64,000 nt of DNA, taken from positions 1 to 64,000 of the forward strand of contig CABIXY010000004.1 in assembly GCA_902362805.1 (NCBI GenBank), read 5' to 3'. Below, in pieces: positions 1 to 7,449 of the stretch. The first letter of the stretch is position 1; every line of letters starts with the position of its first letter. The position numbers were made by a program, and so were the translations under genes. The notes below the pieces were generated by a model. The model did not search any database and had not been told where the DNA came from. It saw only the letters and a list, made by a program, of their open reading frames with translations. The stretch comes from Eubacteriaceae bacterium. Lineage in GTDB: Bacteria > Bacillota > Clostridia > Peptostreptococcales > Anaerovoracaceae.

Positions 1-141
1 CTGCTTCAGCGCTTCTATGTAATCATCGTGTTCCTTGAGGGCCAGTTCAAAATCAGGCTTCCCCGGATACAGTCCGCTTGTGATACCCTCTACCATTGCC
101 TTGCACGGTCTTCTTACGATTACGTGGTTAAACTTTTTCAT
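1..141 (-). CDS. Dimethylargininase/arginine deiminase-like enzyme, 5' end only
   Basis: Only the first 47 codons are in the window. The translation starts MKKFNHVIVRRPCKAMVEGI and continues with a GKPDFELALKEHDDYIEAL stretch. That is the typical N-terminus of N(G),N(G)-dimethylarginine dimethylaminohydrolases (amidinotransferase superfamily), which release citrulline and dimethylamine from methylated arginine. The catalytic residues lie outside the window, so the assignment rests on the N-terminal pattern alone. An AGGAG ribosome site sits 8-9 bases before the ATG. The gene is divergent from the GntR regulator that follows, which may control it. Confidence 0.7.
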   Translation of the reverse strand, partial: MKKFNHVIVRRPCKAMVEGITSGLYPGKPDFELALKEHDDYIEALKQ

Positions 142-335
142 TTTGTTTCTCCTCTCAAAATCAAGTTGCTTTGTTTTATAGATATATTATATACAATATT
201 TTAATATTTTGTCAAGGGTTTCTCGATTAAAATATAAAATATTTTATATACAATGTTTGGAAATAGGATTCACTATTTGCATAAAATATGTTATATTTAT
301 GTTATAAGCTATTAGAAAGTGAGTGAAAACGGAAT
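142..335. promoter_or_regulatory. Divergent AT-rich promoter region with direct repeats
   Basis: The gap between the dimethylargininase-like gene and the GntR gene is very AT-rich. It holds an 11-base sequence, TTATATACAAT, twice in the same orientation (187-197 and 244-254, 57 bases apart), and a third AT-rich stretch at 281-307. Repeated motifs between a regulator and a divergent gene are common operator sites. Binding by the GntR protein is inference. Confidence 0.4.
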
Positions 336-998
336 ATGAACAAGTTTAAAACACTAAAGGACCATGTCTATGATTACATCGCTGATCAGATTTTAGCAGG
401 CAATCTCAGACCAGAAGAAAAAATAAATGAAAATGTCATCTGCGCAGAACTTTCCATCAGCAGAACCCCTGTCAGAGAGGCCCTGATTCAACTCGCTTCC
501 GAAGGTATTTTAGACAATGTGCCCCGCAAGGGTTTTGTCGTAAAAAGCCTCTCCGAAAAAGAAGCTTCGGAGCTATATGTAATCATCGGTGATCTCGATG
601 GATTGGCCGCTCGATTAGCTTGTCCGAACTTGAGCGAAAAGGATTTCAAGGATATGCAATTCTATATCGACAGCATGGCACTTACCATTCAATCAAAGAA
701 TTACGAGATGTATTTAGTCCAGCAGAAAACTTTTCATCAAGTCTATATCGATAAATGCGGCAACAGCGCTTTAATTGAAGAATTAGCGAAAATGAAGAAT
801 AAATTTCTGAAAAAAAGTTATCTCGATGATCCCGAAGGCGTAATCAGCCGTACTTTAACCGCAACTAATGATGAGCATCGGGAAATACTGAAACTGTTCG
901 AGGAGTACAAAGCTGAAGAAGTGGCAAAATTCCTGGCAGAAGTCCATTGGGCGTCAGAAAATGCACATTTTGACCTGATGAGCCTCAACGAAAAATAA
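336..998 (+). CDS. GntR-family regulator, FadR/FCD subfamily
   Basis: This 220-residue protein has a winged-helix DNA-binding domain at residues 8-73 (ADQILAGNLRPEEKINE, then SISRTPVREALIQLASEGIL, the classic GntR recognition helix). A helical FCD ligand-binding domain follows from about 80 to 210. Length is normal for the subfamily. FCD regulators usually respond to small organic acids or amino-acid catabolites and repress a neighbouring operon. The divergent dimethylargininase-like gene is the obvious candidate target, but the ligand cannot be read from sequence. The LRR gene follows after 18 bases and is probably co-transcribed. Confidence 0.9.
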   Translation: MNKFKTLKDHVYDYIADQILAGNLRPEEKINENVICAELSISRTPVREALIQLASEGILDNVPRKGFVVKSLSEKEASELYVIIGDLDGLAARLACPNLSEKDFKDMQFYIDSMALTIQSKNYEMYLVQQKTFHQVYIDKCGNSALIEELAKMKNKFLKKSYLDDPEGVISRTLTATNDEHREILKLFEEYKAEEVAKFLAEVHWASENAHFDLMSLNEK

Positions 999-1016
999 GA
1001 CATAGGAGTTTCTACT

Positions 1017-1481
1017 ATGAAATTAGAATACGATATCAGAGATGATGCAACAGCAATCATCACGGGAATCCCCGAACCTGAAGCAGTTATCATCCTGCCC
1101 TCTGCCATTGAAGGCTGCCCTGTCACTGAAATCGGTACAGACGTCATTTCCCTGGGGAAAAAATCTATTGCCCGGGAAATCATCCTGCCTGACACCTTAA
1201 AGAAAATTGCCCAGAGAGCATTTAGCGATCTCCGTTATCTAAAAAAACTCTCTATCCCCGATGGGGTAAAGGAAATTGCCGACTTCGGCATCTTTACCTG
1301 TCCGGATTTAACAGAATTGTTCATTCCCGCCTCTGTGACAGATCTTGGCCAGTGTGCTTTCGGTTATATGTATGAACATGCCCGGGCTTATAAACTCAAC
1401 TATTTCACTCTGCTGTGCAAAACAGATTCTGCAGCAGAAAACTTTGCAAAAGACAATGGAATCACCTATCGCAATATATGA
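1017..1481 (+). CDS. Small BspA-type leucine-rich-repeat protein
   Basis: The 154-residue product consists largely of LRR_5 (BspA-like) repeats of about 23 residues. They are visible as IILPDTLKKIAQRAFSDL, then LSIPDGVKEIADFGIF, then LFIPASVTDLGQCAFGY. There is no signal peptide, membrane segment or sorting signal, so it looks cytoplasmic, unlike the large secreted BspA proteins. A ribosome site (TAGGAG) precedes the ATG. Function is unknown; such repeats usually mediate protein contacts. It probably shares a transcript with the upstream GntR gene and ends at the hairpin at 1489-1522. Confidence 0.75.
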   Translation: MKLEYDIRDDATAIITGIPEPEAVIILPSAIEGCPVTEIGTDVISLGKKSIAREIILPDTLKKIAQRAFSDLRYLKKLSIPDGVKEIADFGIFTCPDLTELFIPASVTDLGQCAFGYMYEHARAYKLNYFTLLCKTDSAAENFAKDNGITYRNI

Positions 1482-1488
1482 GGAAAAG

Positions 1489-1522
1489 CGGCAGACCATC
1501 TTCTCTGCGATCTGCCGTTTTT
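1489..1522 (+). terminator. Rho-independent terminator
   Basis: A 7-bp stem (CGGCAGA at 1489-1495 pairing with TCTGCCG at 1511-1517) is followed by five Ts. It lies just after the LRR gene stop codon and probably ends the GntR-LRR transcript. Confidence 0.75.
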
Positions 1523-1571
1523 ATGTACCCTTCAGACGGAATCATGTTTTTAGGCAGCGAATTCTTTTCAG

Positions 1572-2000
1572 CTATAGTTTTTTCTTATATCCCTTGTTAT
1601 TCTTTTGAAAGCCAAAGGATTCATAGAACTGGCATGCATCACGCCTCTCGATTTCCGTGACCAAAATCATCTGTGTGCAGCCCCTATCTCTTGCCATTTT
1701 TTCTAGTTCTGACAGCAAAGCGCGGCCAATGCCTTTTCGTCGTCCGCCCTTCTCGACAATCATGTTCTCTATGACCAGAAATGGACGGCATTCTCCATAT
1801 AATTCTTTACAGATGACGCCCATGACAGAACCGATCAGTATTCCCTCCTCCTCTGCACCAAGGAGAAGATGACTATTTTCCCGCTGTATGATGTCAAACT
1901 GTTTTTCCATCTTTTGTACGTCAGACTGTTCATCCCAAAATTGTCGATACAAATCTGAGAGCCTTTTCATATCACTTCTTAGCAGTGTTCTGATTTTCAT
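1572..2000 (-). CDS. GNAT-family N-acetyltransferase
   Basis: The product is about 142 residues with a complete GNAT fold. The acetyl-CoA-binding motif A is seen as VEKGGRRKGIGRALLSELEK (R/Q-x-x-G-x-G/A type), and the C-terminal CQFYESFGFQK is the usual motif B ending. A longer reading could begin at a GTG at 2006. The ATG at 1998-2000 is preferred because AGAGGTG lies 8-10 bases before it, while the GTG falls almost on top of that ribosome site. Substrate unknown. It is an isolated gene, convergent with the LRR gene. Confidence 0.85.
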   Translation of the reverse strand: MKIRTLLRSDMKRLSDLYRQFWDEQSDVQKMEKQFDIIQRENSHLLLGAEEEGILIGSVMGVICKELYGECRPFLVIENMIVEKGGRRKGIGRALLSELEKMARDRGCTQMILVTEIERRDACQFYESFGFQKNNKGYKKKL

Positions 2001-2062
2001 ATACACGACACCTCTTTTTTGCTAGATACCCATAGAATATGCAAAGCTTCATCTTTTTGCCC

Positions 2063-2593
2063 TTATCTGGGTTCGTAAACCAAATCCACAATCCCATCAT
2101 AACTACAGGTTGAAATTAATCTCAGCGCTCTCTGTGCAGATCTGTTCTGAAAGAGCGGAATTCCTCTGCCCAGAATCATCGGTATGATCGAAATGCAGTA
2201 CCGGTCAATCAAATCAAGTTCTAACAGTTGGTTGACGATATCCGCTCCGCCACAAATCCAGATATCTCCGCCTTCTGTCCCCTTTAAATCTGCTAAAAGC
2301 TCCCCTGGATTTCTTTTGGTAAAGACGATATGCTCAGTGTCTGGCAAGTCCTTATGAGTCAAAACATAACTCTTTTTCCCACTATAAATCCATTTTTCTG
2401 GAAACAACTCTGTGGCCACTTGATGATAAGTGGTATATCCTAAAATCACCGTATCGATGCTTTCATAAAATGCCGGGTAGCTTCCCTTACTATCCGGTTC
2501 AGAGCCGTCTCCCTTCAGCCAGTCCACTCCTCCTGACTTCTCTGCAATGAATCCGTCCAAACTCATAGCGATATATAAAACAATTTTTCTCAT
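2063..2593 (-). CDS. Dihydrofolate reductase/RibD-like oxidoreductase
   Basis: The 176-residue protein opens with IVLYIAMSLDGFIAEKSGGV and contains DTVILGYTTYHQV, IWICGGADIVNQLLELDLID and ILGRGIPLF, the pattern of the RibD C-terminal/DHFR superfamily (YwjB/YyaP group). These are stand-alone NADPH-dependent reductases of mostly unknown substrate, probably not the housekeeping DHFR. The ribosome site GGAGG lies directly behind a 13-bp hairpin (2601-2634), which may affect its translation. It lies downstream of the iron alcohol dehydrogenase on the same strand. Confidence 0.85.
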   Translation of the reverse strand: MRKIVLYIAMSLDGFIAEKSGGVDWLKGDGSEPDSKGSYPAFYESIDTVILGYTTYHQVATELFPEKWIYSGKKSYVLTHKDLPDTEHIVFTKRNPGELLADLKGTEGGDIWICGGADIVNQLLELDLIDRYCISIIPMILGRGIPLFQNRSAQRALRLISTCSYDGIVDLVYEPR

Positions 2594-2600
2594 AGTTCCT

Positions 2601-2634
2601 CCAATCAGCGTGCCGTTTCCTGCACGCTGATTGG
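2601..2634 (-). promoter_or_regulatory. Perfect 13-bp hairpin touching the RibD-like gene ribosome site
   Basis: CCAATCAGCGTGC (2601-2613) and its exact reverse complement (2622-2634) are separated by 8 bases. On the minus strand the second arm ends in ATTGG, and the next bases complete the GGAGG ribosome site of the RibD-like gene. There is no T-run, so it is not a normal terminator. It could be a processing site or a translational control hairpin. Confidence 0.5.
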
Positions 2635-2654
2635 ATACCCCGTCCCGGCGCAGT

Positions 2655-3824
2655 TTAATCTGACAATTCGAAATAGGCTTTATTTAACAAATACAGATAA
2701 TCGTCTACTGTGATTTCTCGAGGGTTGTCGAGGGTGGAAATATTTCGGAAAGAAGCTTCGGCAAGTTCCGGAAAATCTACAGGGCTGATGCCTTCGACTT
2801 CCCTCATTTTTGGAATCTTTACATCTTCACACAACTTCTGTAAAGCGCCAACACAGCTGTAAGCCGCTTCTTCTTTTGTCAGATTCGATGTATCTACTGC
2901 CAGATATTTTGCCATGTTCGCATACTTCTCAAGATTGCTCGGGATATTGAATTCCGTCACTACCGGCAGCATAATAGCGTTGGCCACGCCATGAGGCGTG
3001 TCATATCTGCCCCCAAGTGCCTCCGCAATACAGTGGACTGCCGCTACATCAGAATAACCAAAAGCGATGCCTGCCATGGTACTGCCCAGTGCCATGCCTG
3101 TGCAATTATCTGTATCTGGTGATTCTACCGCGCTGCGAAGATTTTTTTGAATGATATCGATAGCATAGAGCGCATAAGCGTCTGTATGAGGACAGGCCGC
3201 CTTACAGGTGTATGCTTCTACCGCATGGACCAATGCGTCGATACCGCAGGCTGCCATGGCTCTCGAAGGCAGTTTAAGCAGTGTCTGCGGATCTACTAAT
3301 GCTACCTTTGGAGCGATTTTCAAATCGAGAATATTCAATTTTTCATGGGTTTTAGTGTCTGTGATGACTGCATCAAAAGTCACCTCAGATCCTGTTCCTG
3401 CCGTTGTCGGTATGGCGATGAGCGGCGGAATTTCTCGTTCCAGAAGGTTTAATCCCGCCCAAGTTCTGATGTCCTTGCCATTTGTCATCAGTGTTCCAAT
3501 CGCTTTGGCCGTATCGATGGAACTGCCTCCTCCGATGGCGATCATACCGTCTATTTCGTGCTCCCTGCCAAACTCAGCACCTTCCAGGCAGTGGAAGTCT
3601 CTCGGGTTTGGCACAATTTTATCGTAGATGACGAAATGGATATCTTCTTCCAGCAAAGCTGCCTCAACGGGCGCTGTCAGCCCTGCATGGATGATGCCCT
3701 GGTCAGCGATAATCATGGCCTTTGTCATGCCCAATTTTTTAGCTTCTCGTCCAGCTTCCTCGATGGTCCCGGGACCGAATACTACTTTTGTCGCTAGTTC
3801 AAAGGAATACGTGTTTAATGTCAT
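2655..3824 (-). CDS. Iron-containing (type III) alcohol dehydrogenase
   Basis: The protein has 389 residues, the standard size. The NAD(P)-binding region shows AIGGGSSIDTAKAI. The four expected iron ligands are visible: Asp and His in GIDALVHAVEAY, His in AVHCIAEALGG and His in TPHGVANAIMLP. Family members reduce short aldehydes or oxidise alcohols (butanol, 1,3-propanediol, lactaldehyde types); the substrate cannot be chosen here. GGAGG precedes the ATG. It follows the aminotransferase gene on the same strand with a hairpin (3849-3881) between them, so the two may form an attenuated operon controlled by the divergent PucR regulator. Confidence 0.9.
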   Translation of the reverse strand: MTLNTYSFELATKVVFGPGTIEEAGREAKKLGMTKAMIIADQGIIHAGLTAPVEAALLEEDIHFVIYDKIVPNPRDFHCLEGAEFGREHEIDGMIAIGGGSSIDTAKAIGTLMTNGKDIRTWAGLNLLEREIPPLIAIPTTAGTGSEVTFDAVITDTKTHEKLNILDLKIAPKVALVDPQTLLKLPSRAMAACGIDALVHAVEAYTCKAACPHTDAYALYAIDIIQKNLRSAVESPDTDNCTGMALGSTMAGIAFGYSDVAAVHCIAEALGGRYDTPHGVANAIMLPVVTEFNIPSNLEKYANMAKYLAVDTSNLTKEEAAYSCVGALQKLCEDVKIPKMREVEGISPVDFPELAEASFRNISTLDNPREITVDDYLYLLNKAYFELSD

Positions 3825-3848
3825 ATCATTACCTCCAATGAAGAAACG

Positions 3849-3881
3849 GAGCCCGGGTCTCAGGTGGAAACCCAGGCTCCT
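3849..3881 (-). terminator. Intercistronic hairpin, possible attenuator
   Basis: GGAGCCCGGGT (3849-3859) can pair with ACCCAGGCTCC (3871-3881). On the minus-strand RNA this is an 11-bp stem with one U-G pair. It lies between the aminotransferase stop and the alcohol dehydrogenase start, but only a short T-rich tail follows, so it may reduce rather than stop read-through. Confidence 0.5.
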
Positions 3882-3892
3882 GCTGTTGATGA

Positions 3893-5170
3893 CTATTTCG
3901 TCTTGATAAAATCTTTCACCGCATCCACAACTCTCTCCACATCGGACAGGAGGTTATATGGAGCAAAACCGACTCTGAGGAATCCGCCCGCTGGCGCAAG
4001 ACCCAGCACATTATTGATAGTCGCTATGGCGTAGAAGTCGCCGTCCCAGACAAACAATCCTCTTTCTGCAAAGAACTTTGCAATTTCATTGGCGTTGACG
4101 CCTTCTAGTGTGAAAGAAACCGTAGACGTTCTCGGGGACTCTGCGCCAGGTCCATAAATTTTAAGGCCGTCAATTTTGCCCAGTTCCTCTCTCAGTTTAT
4201 TAGCAAGGCTCTCTTCATAGATTTCGAAAGCCCTCAGACCCGCTACGATATCTCTTCTCAGTCCCGATAAGCCTTCCAGCTCCTCTTCCAGTTGTCCTGC
4301 ATGAAGTCTGCCGCAGTCGGCAATAAATTCCACTGCTTCTGCCGCACCGTTGACCAGTTCCATGGCAAGGGTCCCCGTTTCCATCTTCAGCGGCATTTCG
4401 GTATTGTCGCCAGCCATGACCCGAGTGGAAACCAGTTTATCGCCCAAAGCCCTGCGCACATATACTACGCCCAGGTGTGGTCCAAAGAATTTGTAGGCGG
4501 AACAAACCAGGATATCCGTATCAATTTCTTTGACGTCAATCACCTTGTGCGGCGCATAGTGAACCGCATCTACGACAGTGATCGCTCCGTATTTATGCGC
4601 CTCTGCGATGAACTTCTTCACATCGCTTACCGTTCCGCAGGAGTTTGCCGCCCAGTTGATGGCAAGGATTTTTGTCTTGTCAGAAAGCTTCTCTTTGAAG
4701 TCTTCGAAGTTCAGAGTAATCGTCTGCGGATCGATGTCCACGCATTTCACGACGATGCCAAAATCCTCTAACACCCTCCATGGTGACCTGTTTCCCTCGT
4801 GGTCGATATTGGTGATCAAAACCTCATCTCCCGGCTTCAGCGCCCTGGCAAAGGCATAGGATAGCTTGAAGTTGATAGATGAAGTATTTTCTCCAAATGC
4901 AACTTCCTCCGGGTCGCAGTTGAAAAATTCTGCAAAGATGCCTCTTGCATCGAGGACCGATTGGTCGCTCTCCTGAGATGTTTTAAACGCACCCATCTCG
5001 TTGGCATTTCGATAAAACATATACTCATTGACTTTTTCTGCTACCCGCTTTGGAACCTGTGTTCCTCCAGGACCATCGAGAAAAGCTGCCGGTAACCCGT
5101 TCACCGTTATGCTCAGTGCTGGAAACTGTTCTCTTATGTAATCTACATCGAATTTAAAATTTGCTGCCAT
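3893..5170 (-). CDS. PLP-dependent class-V aminotransferase (cysteine desulfurase-like)
   Basis: The protein is about 425 residues long and resembles the cysteine desulfurase-like subgroup of class V aminotransferases. It has the opening FPALSITVNGLPAAFLDGPG, a GENTSSINFKLSYAFA cofactor-phosphate region, VVDAVHYAPHKVID with the PLP-contacting Asp, and the Schiff-base lysine in CSAYKFFGPHLG. The open frame extends 16 codons further, but AAAGGAG lies just before the ATG at 5168-5170, so that start is used. IscS/SufS partner genes are absent, so a role in sulfur-cluster assembly is not indicated. It could act in amino-acid or purine breakdown, given the divergent PucR gene. Confidence 0.85.
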   Translation of the reverse strand: MAANFKFDVDYIREQFPALSITVNGLPAAFLDGPGGTQVPKRVAEKVNEYMFYRNANEMGAFKTSQESDQSVLDARGIFAEFFNCDPEEVAFGENTSSINFKLSYAFARALKPGDEVLITNIDHEGNRSPWRVLEDFGIVVKCVDIDPQTITLNFEDFKEKLSDKTKILAINWAANSCGTVSDVKKFIAEAHKYGAITVVDAVHYAPHKVIDVKEIDTDILVCSAYKFFGPHLGVVYVRRALGDKLVSTRVMAGDNTEMPLKMETGTLAMELVNGAAEAVEFIADCGRLHAGQLEEELEGLSGLRRDIVAGLRAFEIYEESLANKLREELGKIDGLKIYGPGAESPRTSTVSFTLEGVNANEIAKFFAERGLFVWDGDFYAIATINNVLGLAPAGGFLRVGFAPYNLLSDVERVVDAVKDFIKTK

Positions 5171-5258
5171 TCTATTTCTCCTTTCTTGAAAACCATTATC
5201 CAAACCTTCAGCCGACAAAGGTATATATTAACTATATCAATTTCTGCAGAGAGTTCAA

Positions 5259-5297
5259 TTGTACAAAAGCAAATTCCCCTTTTTCACTTTTGTACAA
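5259..5297. promoter_or_regulatory. 11-bp inverted repeat, candidate PucR operator
   Basis: TTGTACAAAAG (5259-5269) is repeated perfectly inverted as CTTTTGTACAA (5287-5297). Each arm contains the self-complementary TTGTACAA. It sits in the divergent gap between the aminotransferase and the PucR gene, where an operator would be expected. Binding by PucR is inference. Confidence 0.5.
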
Positions 5298-5389
5298 AAT
5301 CCAATTATTTTTTGAATTTTCAATGACTTTCCAACCGTGCTGATTTATAATGATTTATAACATCATATAACGATCGGAGGTTACAAGAT

Positions 5390-6601
5390 ATGGCAATTGT
5401 TTCGACTCTTCTCTCCCATCCTTTATTCAAAGATTTTCGTATCGCAGCTGGTGCGGGCGGTCTGCACAACGACGTCCACAGTACCGGCTATTTCGAGTGG
5501 GAAGAAGACCTCGACATCGTAAAAAATTTTCGCCGGGGAGAATTCGTCGTCACAACCCTTTATGCGGCAAAGGATGATGTCGAATTTGCAAAGAAGTGCC
5601 TCAAGCTCTTGATCAACAACCAGGTGGCAGCCATCGCCATCAAAGATCTTTATTACGAAGATCTGCCTGATGAAGTGAAGAGTTATGCTGACCAGCATCA
5701 TGTACCGATTCTATTTTTTTCTGATTTATACGTCGATGATATCATCGTAGCCATTCGCAATGAATTATCGGATAATCTGCATACCACATTGAGCAATTCA
5801 ATTTTCCATACTTTGATCTTTGACCGAAGCCAAAATGCTCTAGAAAAAGAAGTGCTGCTGAGAAAAATAAATGCTTTCTTTTACGCTGATACCGTCTTTG
5901 CCGCTTATATATCAAAAAAAACTGACACGACCGTCATTTCTCCTGCGGCCATGTCAGATTACAACAAAATTATGGAAGAACTGCGAGACGCCATCCCTCT
6001 TCAGCTGCAGGGAACTGCCTTTGTTCATTCCTTTGCAGCCTATAAGCGCGGGATGTTTCTAATCAGCACTTGCAATACGTCAAACCCGGCAATTGCAGAG
6101 GCTTTTCAAGAGACATTGGAAGGTGATTTTTTTTCACAGGAACTGTTCAAAAACTACCAGGTCGGCCTGGGCAGTCCCGTTCACGGGTTTACCGATATTT
6201 CCAATCTGCTATTGGAAGCCATCTTTGCCAATACCAGCTGCACCATAGATGAAAAGAGCTGTTGCAGATTCTCAAATATCGGTTCTGATGCTCTTTTCTT
6301 TGCCAATTGCTATACGCCGTATTTTGTCAAATACTACGAGGATATTCTGAACGCGTTATCGTCCACCGAAAGCAGTACCTCAGCATTGATTGATACCCTG
6401 CTCAATTTTGTACATAATAGCGGAAATATCGAGATGACGGCAAAGGCCATGTTTCAGCACAAAAACACCATTCGCTACCGCATGAACAAAATCAGCACGC
6501 TGCTTTCCATCGACAACGATATCGAACTATACAGCAACATGTATATTTTCTCCCGCCTGTACCACAGCCGAAAATATCTGGATGTCTTTTTTGAAGTTTA
6601 G
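5390..6601 (+). CDS. PucR-family transcriptional regulator
   Basis: The 403-residue protein has the PucR arrangement. The N-terminal purine-catabolism-regulator-like domain (about residues 8-125) includes NFRRGEFVVTTLYAAKDD and LLINNQVAAIAIKDLYYEDL. A middle linker follows, then the C-terminal helix-turn-helix (about 340-395) containing GNIEMTAKAMFQHKNTIRYR. Relatives regulate purine, amino-acid or polyamine catabolism in response to a metabolite. It is divergent from the aminotransferase-alcohol dehydrogenase genes with a clear inverted repeat between, so it most likely controls them. A GGAGG site precedes the ATG. Confidence 0.88.
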   Translation: MAIVSTLLSHPLFKDFRIAAGAGGLHNDVHSTGYFEWEEDLDIVKNFRRGEFVVTTLYAAKDDVEFAKKCLKLLINNQVAAIAIKDLYYEDLPDEVKSYADQHHVPILFFSDLYVDDIIVAIRNELSDNLHTTLSNSIFHTLIFDRSQNALEKEVLLRKINAFFYADTVFAAYISKKTDTTVISPAAMSDYNKIMEELRDAIPLQLQGTAFVHSFAAYKRGMFLISTCNTSNPAIAEAFQETLEGDFFSQELFKNYQVGLGSPVHGFTDISNLLLEAIFANTSCTIDEKSCCRFSNIGSDALFFANCYTPYFVKYYEDILNALSSTESSTSALIDTLLNFVHNSGNIEMTAKAMFQHKNTIRYRMNKISTLLSIDNDIELYSNMYIFSRLYHSRKYLDVFFEV

Positions 6602-6626
6602 GTATCCGTGCAAAATTTCCTGCCAT

Positions 6627-7319
6627 CTATTCCAGGTACTCCTCCAGGCAGAGTCCGCTCTCATACATCTCTGTTGCTGCTTTTACGCCTACATATCGGT
6701 AGTGCCACACTTCCTCGGCGATTCCTGTGATATTCTGCTTATCTGCAGGACAGCGGAAAATAAAACCGTATTTATAGCTGTTTTCCTGCAGCCATGGATA
6801 AATATCATAAGTGTCGCCGTTGATGTCTACAGCAAGGCCCAATTCATGTTCACTGGTTCCGGGAATGGCGACCCACTGTTCTGCCAATTCCCGCGCCTCA
6901 CTTTCAGAGAATCCCTCTTGACGGAATTCGGCAATTTTTTCATCCATAAAGCGCTGTTGCACGGCTCTCGTCCGATAGCCGGACACTACGATCGGAGCCA
7001 GGCCTTCTGCTTCAGCCGCTTCCAACATCTCCATCAGCGAATCATAGATTCGCTGGTCTACCAGTTCGCCCCCTTCTACTTCTGCAAGTTCCAAATCATA
7101 GTTTTCCGGCAAAGGATTCCACCTGTTGACCAGCGTTAAATACCACGGTCCAGCGTCAGTCTGCTTGTGATTTTTTGACGTTTCTGCCGGTAGCGGCTGT
7201 TCCTCAATGCCCGCTATCCCACATCCTGTGGTCAAGATGAGTCCGAGGCATAGGCTCGCTAAAAACAACCTGACTGTCTTTTTATATCGTTTCTCTTTTC
7301 TCTGCATATTTTGTTTCAT
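6627..7319 (-). CDS. VanY-like D-alanyl-D-alanine carboxypeptidase lipoprotein
   Basis: The 230-residue protein is a peptidase of family M15B. The zinc-site motifs are present: SGYRTRAVQQRFM, then TSEHELGLAVDI (S-x-H-x(6)-D) and EVWHYRYVG. The N-terminus has a basic stretch, a hydrophobic segment and LTTGC, so it is probably a lipoprotein on the outer face of the membrane, trimming the terminal D-Ala of peptidoglycan stems. It lies downstream of VanRS-like genes. The 130-base gap upstream holds a hairpin and a candidate response-regulator box, so it may have its own VanR-dependent promoter. No D-Ala-D-Lac or D-Ala-D-Ser ligase gene is nearby. Confidence 0.88.
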   Translation of the reverse strand: MKQNMQRKEKRYKKTVRLFLASLCLGLILTTGCGIAGIEEQPLPAETSKNHKQTDAGPWYLTLVNRWNPLPENYDLELAEVEGGELVDQRIYDSLMEMLEAAEAEGLAPIVVSGYRTRAVQQRFMDEKIAEFRQEGFSESEARELAEQWVAIPGTSEHELGLAVDINGDTYDIYPWLQENSYKYGFIFRCPADKQNITGIAEEVWHYRYVGVKAATEMYESGLCLEEYLE

Positions 7320-7351
7320 AATAAAACCCCTTTCTCTGTGTACAAGATTAA

Positions 7352-7386
7352 CACTCCTGTCAAAGACATTGTACTAGACAGGAGTG
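7352..7386. terminator. Hairpin between the vanS-like and vanY-like genes
   Basis: CACTCCTGTC (7352-7361) pairs perfectly with GACAGGAGTG (7377-7386) across a 15-base loop. It could partly end the vanRS transcript or lie in the leader of the vanY-like mRNA. No strong T-run is present. Confidence 0.4.
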
Positions 7387-7416
7387 CTATGAGTTTTAAG
7401 ATGAAGTTGTTTCTTT

Positions 7417-7433
7417 CCTAAGAAAATCTTAAG
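7417..7433 (-). promoter_or_regulatory. Candidate VanR-type response-regulator box
   Basis: On the minus strand this reads CTTAAGATTTTCTTAGG, two CTTA(A/G)G hexamers 11 bases apart, as expected for OmpR-family dimers. It lies upstream of the vanY-like gene. A related CTTAAG copy with the same ATTTTC flank occurs upstream of the vanR-like gene at 9349-9360. Confidence 0.45.
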
Positions 7434-7449
7434 ATCCATTGAGATTATC

